From NCBI GenBank assembly GCA_014885115.2, contig WKLE02000325.1, positions 1 to 14,382 of the forward strand: DNA of 14,382 nt, written 5' to 3'. The position numbers and the translations under genes are program-made. Below, in pieces: positions 1-8,300 of the stretch (the stretch's first letter is position 1; every line of letters begins with the position of its first letter). The notes below the pieces were generated by a model, which saw only the letters and a list, made by a program, of their open reading frames with translations, was not told the DNA's origin and did no database searches. Origin of the DNA: Asterionellopsis glacialis (taxonomy: Eukaryota; Bacillariophyta; Plagiogrammaphyceae; Rhaphoneidales; Asterionellopsidaceae).

Positions 1-24
1 TCTGGTGTGTTTTTGTTGAAATGT

Positions 25-229
25 GTACATTTCGTGGTTCAAGGTGGTACCGTGGTTCAAGGTAGTTTTTGACTAGTACCAGGTACCCGGGTAACTGGTA
101 GTACCTGGTACAAAGGTACCGTACCTGGTATGGTACATGGTACCCAGAGGAAACTGGTACCGGTACATGTACCAGAACCTCAGGGCAGTACAATATTCTT
201 ACCTGTTACAGTATGTACAGAAACTGTAC
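25..229. repeat. GTAC/GGTACC-rich palindromic repeat cluster
   Basis: The tetramer GTAC starts at 25, 47, 76, 83, 101, 108, 116, 121, 133, 140, 157, 163, 169, 188, 215 and 226. That is 16 copies in about 205 bases, with 11 of them between 76 and 172. Larger symmetric units sit inside: an 11-base inverted pair, GTACCAGGTAC at 76-86 and GTACCTGGTAC at 101-111; the perfect palindromes TACCCGGGTA (84-93) and GGTACATGTACC (162-173); and the stem CTGGTAC/GTACCAG (154-160 with 169-175). The pattern is not a simple tandem repeat, because unit spacing is irregular. No function is assigned. It could be the end of a mobile element or a local satellite. Confidence 0.75.
33..63 (+). repeat. 13-base direct repeat, period 18
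   Basis: CGTGGTTCAAGGT occurs at 33-45 and again at 51-63, giving an 18-base period. The two copies bracket a GGTACC site and lead into the GTAC-rich cluster. The core GGTTCAAGGT resembles a tRNA B box but lacks the terminal C, and no cloverleaf surrounds it. Confidence 0.8.
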
Positions 230-696
230 AATTTAGTTATGCTTCGGGCGGAGTAACTGCATTGAACTACTTTCAACCTATGGGGCTATTCATAGTCATC
301 CATTCTACATAAAGAATCACAGTATTAAACGTAGATCAATCAAAGACACCTAATTATAGTTTGATGATATCCCGTGTTTCCAGGAGATACCAGGTACGAA
401 GTATTTTTAGGCTTGAAAACATAAATGACTTTGAAAAGACTTCATGGATGTGAGTCACAAGAATCTCCGTTCTTTGTAACCTGCTGTATTGTTTGTGTAC
501 CTGGTAACATCCGTGTGTTCACTGTGAAGTGCGAAGAATATTAGTATGACAGTATAGGTGCGTTGCTACCAAATATTATGAGTACAGGTACGTTAGGACA
601 GCAATGCAAAGACCAGGGCACAGTTAGTCACGAGCGGAGCATAAGCGGATGACCACAGAAGATGTGGTCAGCGAAATATAAGTACTGGAATTTGTG

Positions 697-714
697 TAGG
701 TCCTCTAGGTCCTC
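697..714 (+). repeat. 9-base tandem duplication TAGGTCCTC x2
   Basis: TAGGTCCTC is repeated exactly twice, at 697-705 and 706-714, in the non-coding region upstream of the sulfotransferase-like gene. It is a short local duplication and no function is inferred. Confidence 0.85.
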
Positions 715-932
715 TAATTCAAAAGATGATAATATCGAATCCTGAAGCGTTGGTTTTTGCAGAACAAACCCCTACTAACTTTCGTCCTTATCTACAGGGC
801 AGTTTTGATTGACCTCCATTCATGTCGAAACATAAGCATAGAGAACATCCATACTTTGCAACAACTCCTTCTACCAGGCTTTTATCCGTGTACTCTCTCT
901 TTCGATACATCTTCATCGGGTCGATAACCACC

Positions 933-2519
933 ATGACGGAGAAACATCGACGTGGAACAACTGTTGTAGCTGTTGCTGTGAATAAGGATACCTGTGATAA
1001 AGCAAGTAATCCTGGAGCAGACCGCAAAAAAGAAATAGTAAAAAATCAATCATCGTCGTCCTCAACCGTGCGAAAGCATGTCTCTAGAAGACGAAGAAAA
1101 CGATCTTCATCGTTTGGGGAATTCTCTACCTCAGATGAGAGTAGTAGCATTCGGAAAATGTTTGGCAACTCCCAGGGAAATAACACAGTTTGGTTGTTAT
1201 TAGCCTTGACCATGACCATCGTGGTTCTAGCATTTTGCGGGACACGGGCCAATTCTGAGCATCCTAGTCAAGGAGCAAAAGCTGAAGCAGCGTCATCACC
1301 GTCTCATCTGGAGACCAGACGTAGGACTAGTGTGATTGGATCTGCATCGTCGGTCTATTCTGCAACAGAATCATCATCAGCAACAGAAACTAAAAGCAAC
1401 TTTAGCAATACTCCTACTTTTAAAAAAAGTTATTACAGACCGAGGCAATTACCAAGATCTCTCTCATCGGAAGCCAATCCAGACAGTGCCAATACCAATC
1501 TGGGTGGTTCCGCCTCGAAAGCAGATGAAAGCGACAAATCGGTTGCTCATACAGTCACACATGACTCTGGTGCTTCTGGACCCGATTCTACAGCTGCTGA
1601 TACAGGCACACATGACTCTGGTACTCCTGAATATCATTCTACTGCTACAACATCATTTACTGCTTTTTCTACTGATGCAACAACATATGTTAATCCCACA
1701 AGACAGTCGAGGACTAGTACCAGTACAAGTTCTGATTCGTTGAAGACTCTGAAGCCATTGCAAGAGCCTCACAGTTCTACAGACGTCCCAATACTGTGGA
1801 TCCCTGATGAGTCAAGTGGAAATATGCTTCGTGATATATTACGACGATGCCATACAAAATCAATCATGGATTTATCTATTGCTATAGGAAACAACCGTGC
1901 TGATATCGTGACTAGCCCTTCGTTGATAATTGCTGCGACATCGAAACTAGTCACTCCTCATACGGGTCGAATCTTCACAGTTCTGAGACATCCTTTGGAA
2001 ACCGCCATGGTTATCATTAACCATGATCGTAAGGTACGTCATAATGATCTTCTCCCCGCATCCATGGAGAACACAAACCTTGATCACATGACGAATAATC
2101 CATTGACACGGCAGTTGGCAAATGTAGGATCCACAACAGCCCTCACAAACGAACATTATGAGACAGCCAAAACCAACATGGAAAAATATATCTTGGTTGG
2201 AATTGCAGATAGATTAGACACAACAATTGATAGGTTGGAACGATACTTTGGTTGGACCTTTACGAATAACCCCCTGTTACAAGAAAGATGTCGTAAGCTA
2301 TCCATTCTGGTGGGATCGGAAAGCGCAGCCGGGGAGTCAGATCCACCCTCAGACGAATTGAAAGAAGCGCTGCTGAAACGAAATAACTTTGATGTACTTT
2401 TATATGAGTATGCGACTACAACATTGTTTGACAATCAAGCAGCACTTGTCAAGGATGTACCTACCAACAGTCGTATGTCTACTACTGCGACTGGACGACG
2501 ATTACGTCGGGGTGCCTAA
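933..2519 (+). CDS. Sulfotransferase-like type II membrane protein (Sulfotransfer_2-like), PAPS site degenerate
   Basis: The protein has 528 residues from the ATG at 933, which sits in a strong ACCACCATG context. An in-frame ATG at 822 with a weak context would add 37 residues. The N-terminus is Arg/Lys/Ser-rich (RRRRKR near residue 52), followed by one membrane helix at about 86-102 (VWLLLALTMTIVVLAF). A Ser/Thr-rich stem follows, to about 282. This is the Golgi type II layout. The lumenal domain matches the Sulfotransfer_2 pattern: PILWIPDESSGN at about 286-297 in the 5'-phosphosulfate loop position, FTVLRHPLE at about 348-356 as the 3'-phosphate motif, then NNPLTRQLAN, NMEKYILVGIADRLD and a closing LYEYATTTLFDNQ helix. 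The usual His and basic residue plus GG of the first loop are missing, so catalysis is doubtful. The stem holds a 17-residue imperfect duplication around THDSG. The gene is intronless as read. Family placement is fairly firm; the substrate is unknown. Confidence 0.75.
   Translation: MTEKHRRGTTVVAVAVNKDTCDKASNPGADRKKEIVKNQSSSSSTVRKHVSRRRRKRSSSFGEFSTSDESSSIRKMFGNSQGNNTVWLLLALTMTIVVLAFCGTRANSEHPSQGAKAEAASSPSHLETRRRTSVIGSASSVYSATESSSATETKSNFSNTPTFKKSYYRPRQLPRSLSSEANPDSANTNLGGSASKADESDKSVAHTVTHDSGASGPDSTAADTGTHDSGTPEYHSTATTSFTAFSTDATTYVNPTRQSRTSTSTSSDSLKTLKPLQEPHSSTDVPILWIPDESSGNMLRDILRRCHTKSIMDLSIAIGNNRADIVTSPSLIIAATSKLVTPHTGRIFTVLRHPLETAMVIINHDRKVRHNDLLPASMENTNLDHMTNNPLTRQLANVGSTTALTNEHYETAKTNMEKYILVGIADRLDTTIDRLERYFGWTFTNNPLLQERCRKLSILVGSESAAGESDPPSDELKEALLKRNNFDVLLYEYATTTLFDNQAALVKDVPTNSRMSTTATGRRLRRGA
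1556..1622 (+). repeat. 51-base-period internal duplication in the stem region
   Basis: CACACATGACTCTGGT occurs at 1556-1571 and exactly again at 1607-1622, 51 bases apart and therefore in frame. The following codons are also related (Ser/Thr/Pro/Asp-rich). It encodes two THDSG units in the low-complexity stem of the sulfotransferase-like protein and looks like a slipped-strand duplication that has diverged. Confidence 0.85.
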
Positions 2520-2635
2520 ATATTAGTAAGCAAGAGATGGCAGCTAATGCCTCATTCTGTGCTGTTCTTGAGACCACTAAAGATCGCTATGCATAAAATG
2601 TAAGATATATTTAGATTATTATATTTATTGTATGA

Positions 2636-2641
2636 AATAAA
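2636..2641 (+). terminator. Candidate poly(A) signal AATAAA of the sulfotransferase-like gene
   Basis: An AATAAA hexamer lies 117 bases after the stop codon at 2519, in a very AT-rich stretch. Position and context fit a 3' end signal, but the cleavage site cannot be fixed from sequence alone. Confidence 0.5.
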
Positions 2642-2877
2642 ATACTTTATATTTTTGTAATGAACTTGATGCACAAAATTTTGAGTGGATTTGAGTGTCT
2701 ATTCTTTCTATCTTTTGCAACCACTGCCGACATGATCATCTTCTCTCTATGGCTTCTTCTGTTATATGGGCTATAAATGTCCTAAAATTCTTTCTTTTGA
2801 TCATGGAATCTTCTTGGGTTGTAGGATAGCTATTCGTACTGTTTTTAAACTGGGTGAGAAGTGTTTCATGTGAAGCG

Positions 2878-2914
2878 CCTCTCTCTACTAGAGACTACAC
2901 TCTAGAGAGAGAGG
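2878..2914. repeat. Inverted repeat (hairpin 1)
   Basis: CCTCTCTCTACTAGAG (2878-2893) pairs with CTCTAGAGAGAGAGG (2900-2914): 15 pairs with a single bulged A and a 6-base loop. It is followed directly by a second stem, GTCCGTC (2914-2920) with GACGGAC (2943-2949). The first 14 bases recur in inverted orientation at 3497-3510. Confidence 0.85.
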
Positions 2915-3069
2915 TCCGTCAATAATCATATTTGAGGAAATGGACGGACGTTGTTCAACATTCAACACATCCCGTGTACCTCTGGTAGTACTGTAGTCTG
3001 TTCTCTCATGGCTTCCGTTTTGAGTGTAGTTCATAGTAGTTCGTATTATTTCGTACCATACCAATACAC

Positions 3070-3085
3070 GTTGTGGATCCACAAC
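3070..3085. repeat. 16-base perfect palindrome GTTGTGGATCCACAAC
   Basis: The sequence GTTGTGGATCCACAAC equals its own reverse complement over all 16 bases. Weaker symmetry continues outside it, with ATACCA on the left near 3057 and TGGTAT on the right near 3089. It lies within the hairpin-rich intergenic region. Confidence 0.9.
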
Positions 3086-3391
3086 ACATGGTATCTCTCT
3101 TTATTATTTCGATAGTGTATAACCGTTAATAACGGACTCATGACAACGGATAAAATTTTAGTAAAAAATTTGAATTTTCTCTATCCCCAGAGCTCGGCAA
3201 TGACGACAAGACGATTTTAGTGTCTGTACAAACTTGTAGGAAGTGTACGCCTGAGATGCACCCTAACTTGTCTAGGGTTAGTGGAGTTTGAATCATGTAG
3301 TGTGACAAATCAAAAAATTACCCCTTTTTCCCGCTTGCTCTTTTAGCGAAAAACGAAGCTACAGTTCGAGTTATTTTAATACCCAAAACGT

Positions 3392-3414
3392 GTAGACTGA
3401 CTACTGTAGTCTAC
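3392..3414. repeat. Inverted repeat GTAGACT/AGTCTAC
   Basis: GTAGACT (3392-3398) and AGTCTAC (3408-3414) form a 7-base-pair stem around a 9-base loop. The inner word GACTACTGTAGTC is itself symmetric, so two alternative pairings exist. Confidence 0.8.
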
Positions 3415-3475
3415 CCCATCGGATCTCTTGTTTCGGTCACCTGTGATCAACCTGGATCAAACGGTTCCAATAAAC

Positions 3476-3515
3476 GAAGTCCTCTACTAGTAGTAGCTAG
3501 TAGAGAGAGGACTTC
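3476..3515. repeat. Inverted repeat (hairpin 2)
   Basis: GAAGTCCTCTACTA (3476-3489) pairs with TAGTAGAGAGAGGACTTC (3498-3515) as an 8-pair outer and a 6-pair inner stem, separated by a 4-base bulge (AGAG) on the right arm, with an 8-base loop. The right arm bases 3497-3510 (CTAGTAGAGAGAGG) are the exact reverse complement of 2878-2891 in hairpin 1. Confidence 0.85.
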
Positions 3516-3629
3516 CCGAACTAGGTGGACAAGTAAATCTTGAACTGGAAGAGAGACCTGTACCTGGGTAATCAAATCAAACAGGATAAACATATATAGA
3601 AGAAACAGAAAGAAAAACTTGATCGAACC

Positions 3630-4469
3630 ATGGCGGACGACGACTACATGGCAAACTACAACGGCAACAACAACAATGATGATGACGGAGCTGTATGTAA
3701 GATTTATGACAAAGAGGATGCCTTCACTGTATTTGTACAGCTATTGCTTGCATTCCTAGCATTATTATCTTTATGGTTTAAGCGTCATTCCGAAAAGCCG
3801 AAACGTACCTTTTGGACATGGTTTTTAGACATTTCAAAACAAGCATTTGGTGCATGCTACGCTCACGTGTTGAATATGATAATTGCTGCCATGTTGGCTC
3901 AGAATATTGCGGAACGAGAGGAATCCAGAAATGCATTGGATGATCAATGTGCATGGTACGGATTGAGTTATCTTATTGATACGACCTTGGGACTTTTGCT
4001 GTCCATTATTTTGTTAGATTTGTTGGATCGAGTTGCCAATGAACAAGATTGGGTCTCACTCAAACATTCGGGTGTCTATGTTGGAACGGATGGAATCCTA
4101 CATTGGGTCCATCAGGTTGTGGCATGGATGGTTATTTTGACTATTGTCAAAATTATTGTCTACGGCTTTATGTATGCATTAGCTGACCAATTGGCTTGGT
4201 TTGGTCAACTTTTGTTTGAACCATTTCAGTTCAATATTCGATTTGAATTGTTGTTTGTTATGATTTTCTTTCCTGGATTCCTTAACATTATTTACTTTTG
4301 GATTGCGGATGGGTACCTCAAGGCCAAGGGTTCTCATGAAGGAGCTCATGAAGATCACAATGAAAACGAAGCAGCAGATGCAGAAGAGGGAGCAACAGCT
4401 CCTGCCACGGAACAAACAAAAGAAAGTGAGACACCCTACAAAGCTATGCCTTGGAGTCAAATTTCATAG
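3630..4469 (+). CDS. STIMATE: STIMATE (TMEM110)-family multi-pass membrane protein
   Basis: The protein has 279 residues from an ATG in a perfect ACCATGG context. The acidic, Asn-rich N-terminus (1-30) precedes about five hydrophobic segments: 31-50, 72-91, 107-131, 157-184 and 205-227. Family hallmarks are visible in order: the first helix with FVQLLLAFLALLSLWFKR, then RTFWTWFLDISKQAFGACYAH (helix 2 entry), LSYLIDTTLGLLL, a loop with QDWVSLKHSGVYVG, and the final PGFLNIIYFWIADGYL. After this comes a charged, Glu/Ala-rich cytosolic tail (231-279). In animals STIMATE is an ER protein that promotes STIM1 action at ER-plasma membrane junctions. The fungal relative YPL162C is a vacuolar membrane protein. 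A role in membrane contact sites or calcium handling here is inference. No intron is needed, and length is normal for the family. Confidence 0.87.
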   Translation: MADDDYMANYNGNNNNDDDGAVCKIYDKEDAFTVFVQLLLAFLALLSLWFKRHSEKPKRTFWTWFLDISKQAFGACYAHVLNMIIAAMLAQNIAEREESRNALDDQCAWYGLSYLIDTTLGLLLSIILLDLLDRVANEQDWVSLKHSGVYVGTDGILHWVHQVVAWMVILTIVKIIVYGFMYALADQLAWFGQLLFEPFQFNIRFELLFVMIFFPGFLNIIYFWIADGYLKAKGSHEGAHEDHNENEAADAEEGATAPATEQTKESETPYKAMPWSQIS

Positions 4470-5330
4470 ATTCATGGGAACACCCAACACGACGCAGTAC
4501 TTTGCCTTTTGCTTGTCTACTGCGCTTATCAATAAAGCTTTCAAGACTACCTTTATCTTTGTGTATATAGAGTGATCTATCTCTTGGCTTCTATCGCGCA
4601 AAAAGTTGTAAGACAATGAGAATGTTAAGTCATTGTTTCATTGCAAACCAAAACCACACAACACCTATAATAATGCCATTGTGAACAGCTTTGACAGTTA
4701 CAAAGCAATTTTATTATTACTTTCTGAAGCTATAGAGGTCTGTTTTAACATGTATTTAAAAAAGGGAGGAGAATTAAATCCTATGAAAATTTAAACATTC
4801 AACGTGTACTTGCGCAATATTTCGTCATGTTCTTTTTATTTCTTTTATGATTAGTGATAGATGAAAGTATGCTGGTTTGAGGAGAGGGCTTGACAGATGT
4901 CGATTTATCCCAATATACTCGAAATTGGCCCATCATGGTCATGAGAAGATGCATGGAAGCAACTGCGGAAATACAGTTATTACGATATAACCCTATTTCT
5001 AGTTAGTACAGTTTGAGGGTTTCAAAGAAGTTTGAAGTTGCGCATGTTGCTCAGTCTGTCAGCCTGTCGCTTTATCGAGATCTCCCTGTCATCGACTGGC
5101 CACAACTTTTTGTTTTTGGGGAACTCATTTTTTCTTTTCCTCTATCGCTGTTTCGACATTGTTTTCTTTTTCAAGATACCAATTGTTCAAGGGAGCAAGA
5201 TAGTCCATAAGGGGGCTGGATTGCTTTTATTTGCGTCCAACTTTGTGAGCGCAATAAGTAAAGGAATCGCGCTGGTGTGTCATATAGATAGTCAAAAGCC
5301 TGTTTTGTCGACGTAATCCGTTCCTTGAGA
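4470..5330. other. Intergenic region and THADA 5' leader
   Basis: The first part is the STIMATE 3' UTR. The rest is AT-rich, then pyrimidine-rich, up to the THADA start. A 7-base-pair inverted repeat ACAATGA/TCATTGT lies at 4613-4619 and 4630-4636. An ATG-initiated 90-codon frame (5044-5316) ends 14 bases before the THADA ATG. It is hydrophobic because the DNA is T-rich, and it matches no family I know, so I leave it uncalled. No RNA gene is visible. Confidence 0.5.
4531..4536 (+). terminator. Candidate poly(A) signal AATAAA of the STIMATE-family gene
   Basis: AATAAA starts 62 bases after the TAG stop at 4469 and is followed by T-rich sequence, as expected for a short 3' UTR. Confidence 0.6.
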
Positions 5331-8300
5331 ATGGGAAAATCAGGAGCCAAAGGTATTAGAGCAGTTAGAGTTCCTCACGATGGTCCTATCGATTATTTTT
5401 ACCACCAAAATAAGCATCAACAGGCAGTAAATTCAACTGATTATCAACAATATACAGGAATAAATGAAGCTCTCCAACTATTACAACGGGTAGAGGAAAT
5501 CAATACTAATGATGATGATTCCTTGTCGTTGAGAATGAGCAACGAAGTATCACCTTCCGTAAAGTTGGTCAAAGCATTGTTAAGTGCCACACAAATTCGA
5601 TCCCAACTTCATGCCTTACAGGCGTATCGAAGTACAATAATTCATTTATTATCTCAATCCAAACAACAAGACGGGAAAAAAGGTAAATTTGATGAAGATC
5701 CAGCAACTCTCTTGGGAACGTGTCGTCTTTTGTTCGAATTAGCCATGTCCGTAGATGCCAATACGCCATTCCGTCGTGCTATTCATTCCAGTTTAGAAGC
5801 TCTGAATGAAATAATCCCCTCTGATGACATTTTCAATATTAAGGAACAAGTCGTGGATTCTGTACTGTGTTTGTCGGAGTCACAGCATCCGAACTGGTGG
5901 ACATCTCCTGTTGGTACCTTGTTTGAGGCATTGCAATATCAAAATACAAAGCACATTTTAGTAGTATGGGATATATCATCAGATGAATCAATTCCCTCTG
6001 ATTCCATGCGCTATGTCGGAGCAGTAAAGTTACTTCAACATGCGACAAAACCACTTCAGCCTATTCTGGAACAGCAATCCTTTGCTAACAATTTGGAGCT
6101 ACAAGATCAACTTCTTGTTCCAGCCATGTTTGGTAAAAACATTGTTGAACCAGTTGAGCAAAGTTTAAAAATTGCAGCAACTTTGAAGCTTCTCTTGACA
6201 CCCATACTATCATCATTACCGAAAGCAAATGAGAATCAATTAAAGCAAATATATAATATTATGAGTACGAAAGCCTTTCAGCATTGGATAGGTCATCTAG
6301 AATTATTCTTAAGACAGGTGATGACTTGCCGAGCAACTCATTCAGATGGACTTAGTATTGCAGGAGTTACTTACGCGCAGACACTTATGTGTGGGTGGAT
6401 CAGGACCCTTGATACCGAGGATGCAAAGGGAAAGAATCTTTCAGAATGGGTTTCATTCTGTGCAACAAGGACGATCGAAAACATTTTGCAACTTGAATCG
6501 GTAATACCACCTTTGAATATATTAGCCATGGTTCAAGGAATTGCCGCGACACTCCCAAATAGTGCTCTTGTTTGTGGTAATAATAATACAGACACTTCTA
6601 CATTGCCATCAACTTCTACAACCTACTACCCAGTTCCAATTCTTATGGACCCTTTGGCTTCCTACTTACTGGAAAAATGCCGGAGTGCTACTGATTCAGC
6701 TGTACGATTGTCTGCCTTGAGAGGTTTTCACACACTGCTGACTCGATGCCATGCTATCTTGAAAGGATTTATATCAACTGCAACGCCGCAAAGTATTTTC
6801 GGGGAAGATTATCAACATATACAAGACTTGACAAAGAATGCTTTGGAAATCTGTTTACAAACATGGGAAAATCCACCTGGACGGCAAGTAGAAAATGCAG
6901 TCCCTGCGTTGTTTGAAAATATTGTATCGTTACTGCAACTTGTTCAATCTGTGCAGAAGCAGGGTGAACAAGGATCCATTGATTACAGTGACAGTGATGT
7001 CCATATCGATTCCTCCTCTACCAAAGGTAAACAATCCTCTTCTTCTTCTTTGGATGCATTAGTTGAAAGGATTTTAGCTCAACCACCAAATCGAAAAGGA
7101 CGATACCTGGCTCTTGAAACACTACTTCCTGTGTTGGGATCCAAAGCACTGCTAGCTATTGGAGGCGATGAACTTATCGAATCATTTATTTCCGGTATTG
7201 GTGATCGAGGTCACAATGCCGGGGCCATTGCAGATTTATTAGGGAAACTTCTTTCGCGATTACGAGAGGAAATGAATTCAGATGCTGGTATCAAAGAAGA
7301 TGTCGTACCAAGGAACCTCAATAAAAAGCAGCGTCGGAAACTTGAGAGAGAAATGGCTGCTGCCACCAAGAGCAATGGTGACATAATGAGGATAGACGAA
7401 AGCACAACCTCTGCAGGTGAAACATCTCCAATTCTTTTGCCAGAATGGATTGAAAAATGGGCACCACATGTGGCACGCGGATTATTGTCTTCATCTTCAA
7501 TCCGAAGAAAACAAGTTGCAGCATTCTGCATTCCTCTCTTAGTAACAATAGTGGGTGGACCAACATACCGATTAGAAGCGTCATATGCGTTTGCAGCTTT
7601 GCTTGACGAACTCGATGCGCAGCATGAAATGGCGTCTGGTATTCATGGGTCCGAATCCTCCACTTGTGAAAGTTATGCTGGTAATCAGGAATCAATATCT
7701 GATCGTTTTTTGTGGGCAAAACTTGAGGTATGACAAGCAACTATCTTTCGAAACAGAAGTCGTTTTTAATTCTTTTACAACTTGTAGCTGACCTGAAATT
7801 TTTCGTCGACTTACTCGTCCTTCCAAAACAGATTGCACGTCAATCATCTCTTCAAAAGCTAACGACGGCTACATCATTTACAAACCGTCTTTACACATCC
7901 CTAGCTAAAAACTTACCGAAAGAAGTTGTTATGTCCTCGTTGACACATGCTGTGCCTTTTATCCGGGTTGTGGCTTTTGCGGCCCTGGAGACAGTGATTC
8001 CGACTTACGATTCCAGTTCCACGCCGTTGCAAAACTGTGAAACTGAAATGGAAATTTGGAAATCAGCGCTACCATATGCTTTAAAATCCGGGAAGAGAGA
8101 ATACATAGCGAACCTTCTTCAGTTGCTATCCTCTTTGCTTACACGAGTGTCGATGGTTGAGGCAGAGTGCTATGAAACGGACAAAATGAATTTGGAACAA
8201 ATAGTAATATCAGATGAAGACAACAATGATGCTATGCAGATAGATTCTCAAGAACCTATCCCTCTGCCGATTCTAACGTCATTTGTCTGTGACTTTCTAT

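Larger units (their letters stand above)
1..932. other. Left intergenic region, no convincing gene
   Basis: No open frame here looks like a protein. The only + strand ATG frame of note (130-312, 60 codons) is made largely of the GTACC repeat and has no recognisable domain. The first 230 bases are the GTAC-rich repeat cluster listed separately. Bases 230-930 look like ordinary non-coding DNA, with scattered copies of the word TACCAGGTAC or its complement (388-397, 497-506) and a 9-base tandem duplication at 697-714. The last part presumably holds the promoter and 5' leader of the sulfotransferase-like gene. I could not pick out a convincing TATA box or initiator. Confidence 0.6.
2520..3629. 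other. Intergenic region rich in inverted repeats
   Basis: No protein-coding gene is supported in these 1.1 kb. The left part carries the 3' end signal of the sulfotransferase-like gene. From 2878 to 3515 there is an unusual density of hairpins, the main ones listed separately, plus CCGTT/AACGG at 3123-3135. The final hundred bases are the leader of the STIMATE-family gene and are A-rich just before its ATG. The only ATG frame over 60 codons here (minus strand, 2888-3082) overlaps the hairpins and shows no domain. Confidence 0.6.

Noticed and set aside
33..63. tRNA B-box-like GGTTCAAGGT words
   Set aside because: The box lacks its final C, both copies lie in a direct repeat, and no A box, anticodon arm or acceptor stem can be paired around them.
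130..312. 60-codon + strand ORF at the left end
   Set aside because: Its first third is the GTACC repeat, there is no domain or signal, and the start context is set by the repeat itself.
2878..3510. Complete transposon with target-site duplications
   Set aside because: The inverted 14-mers are real, but I found no flanking direct duplication and no transposase; kept only as a possible fold-back element.
4179..4460. Minus-strand Cys/Phe-rich ORF within the STIMATE gene
   Set aside because: Shadow frame of a well-supported coding sequence; no independent signal.
5013..5210. 65-codon frame before THADA
   Set aside because: It starts at TTG rather than ATG, is T-rich by composition and overlaps the leader; no domain seen.
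7728..7787. 60-base intron using the nearest acceptor TTGTAG
   Set aside because: With the GTATGA donor it leaves exon 2 in the wrong frame and gives an immediate TGA; the acceptor at 7831 keeps phase 0.
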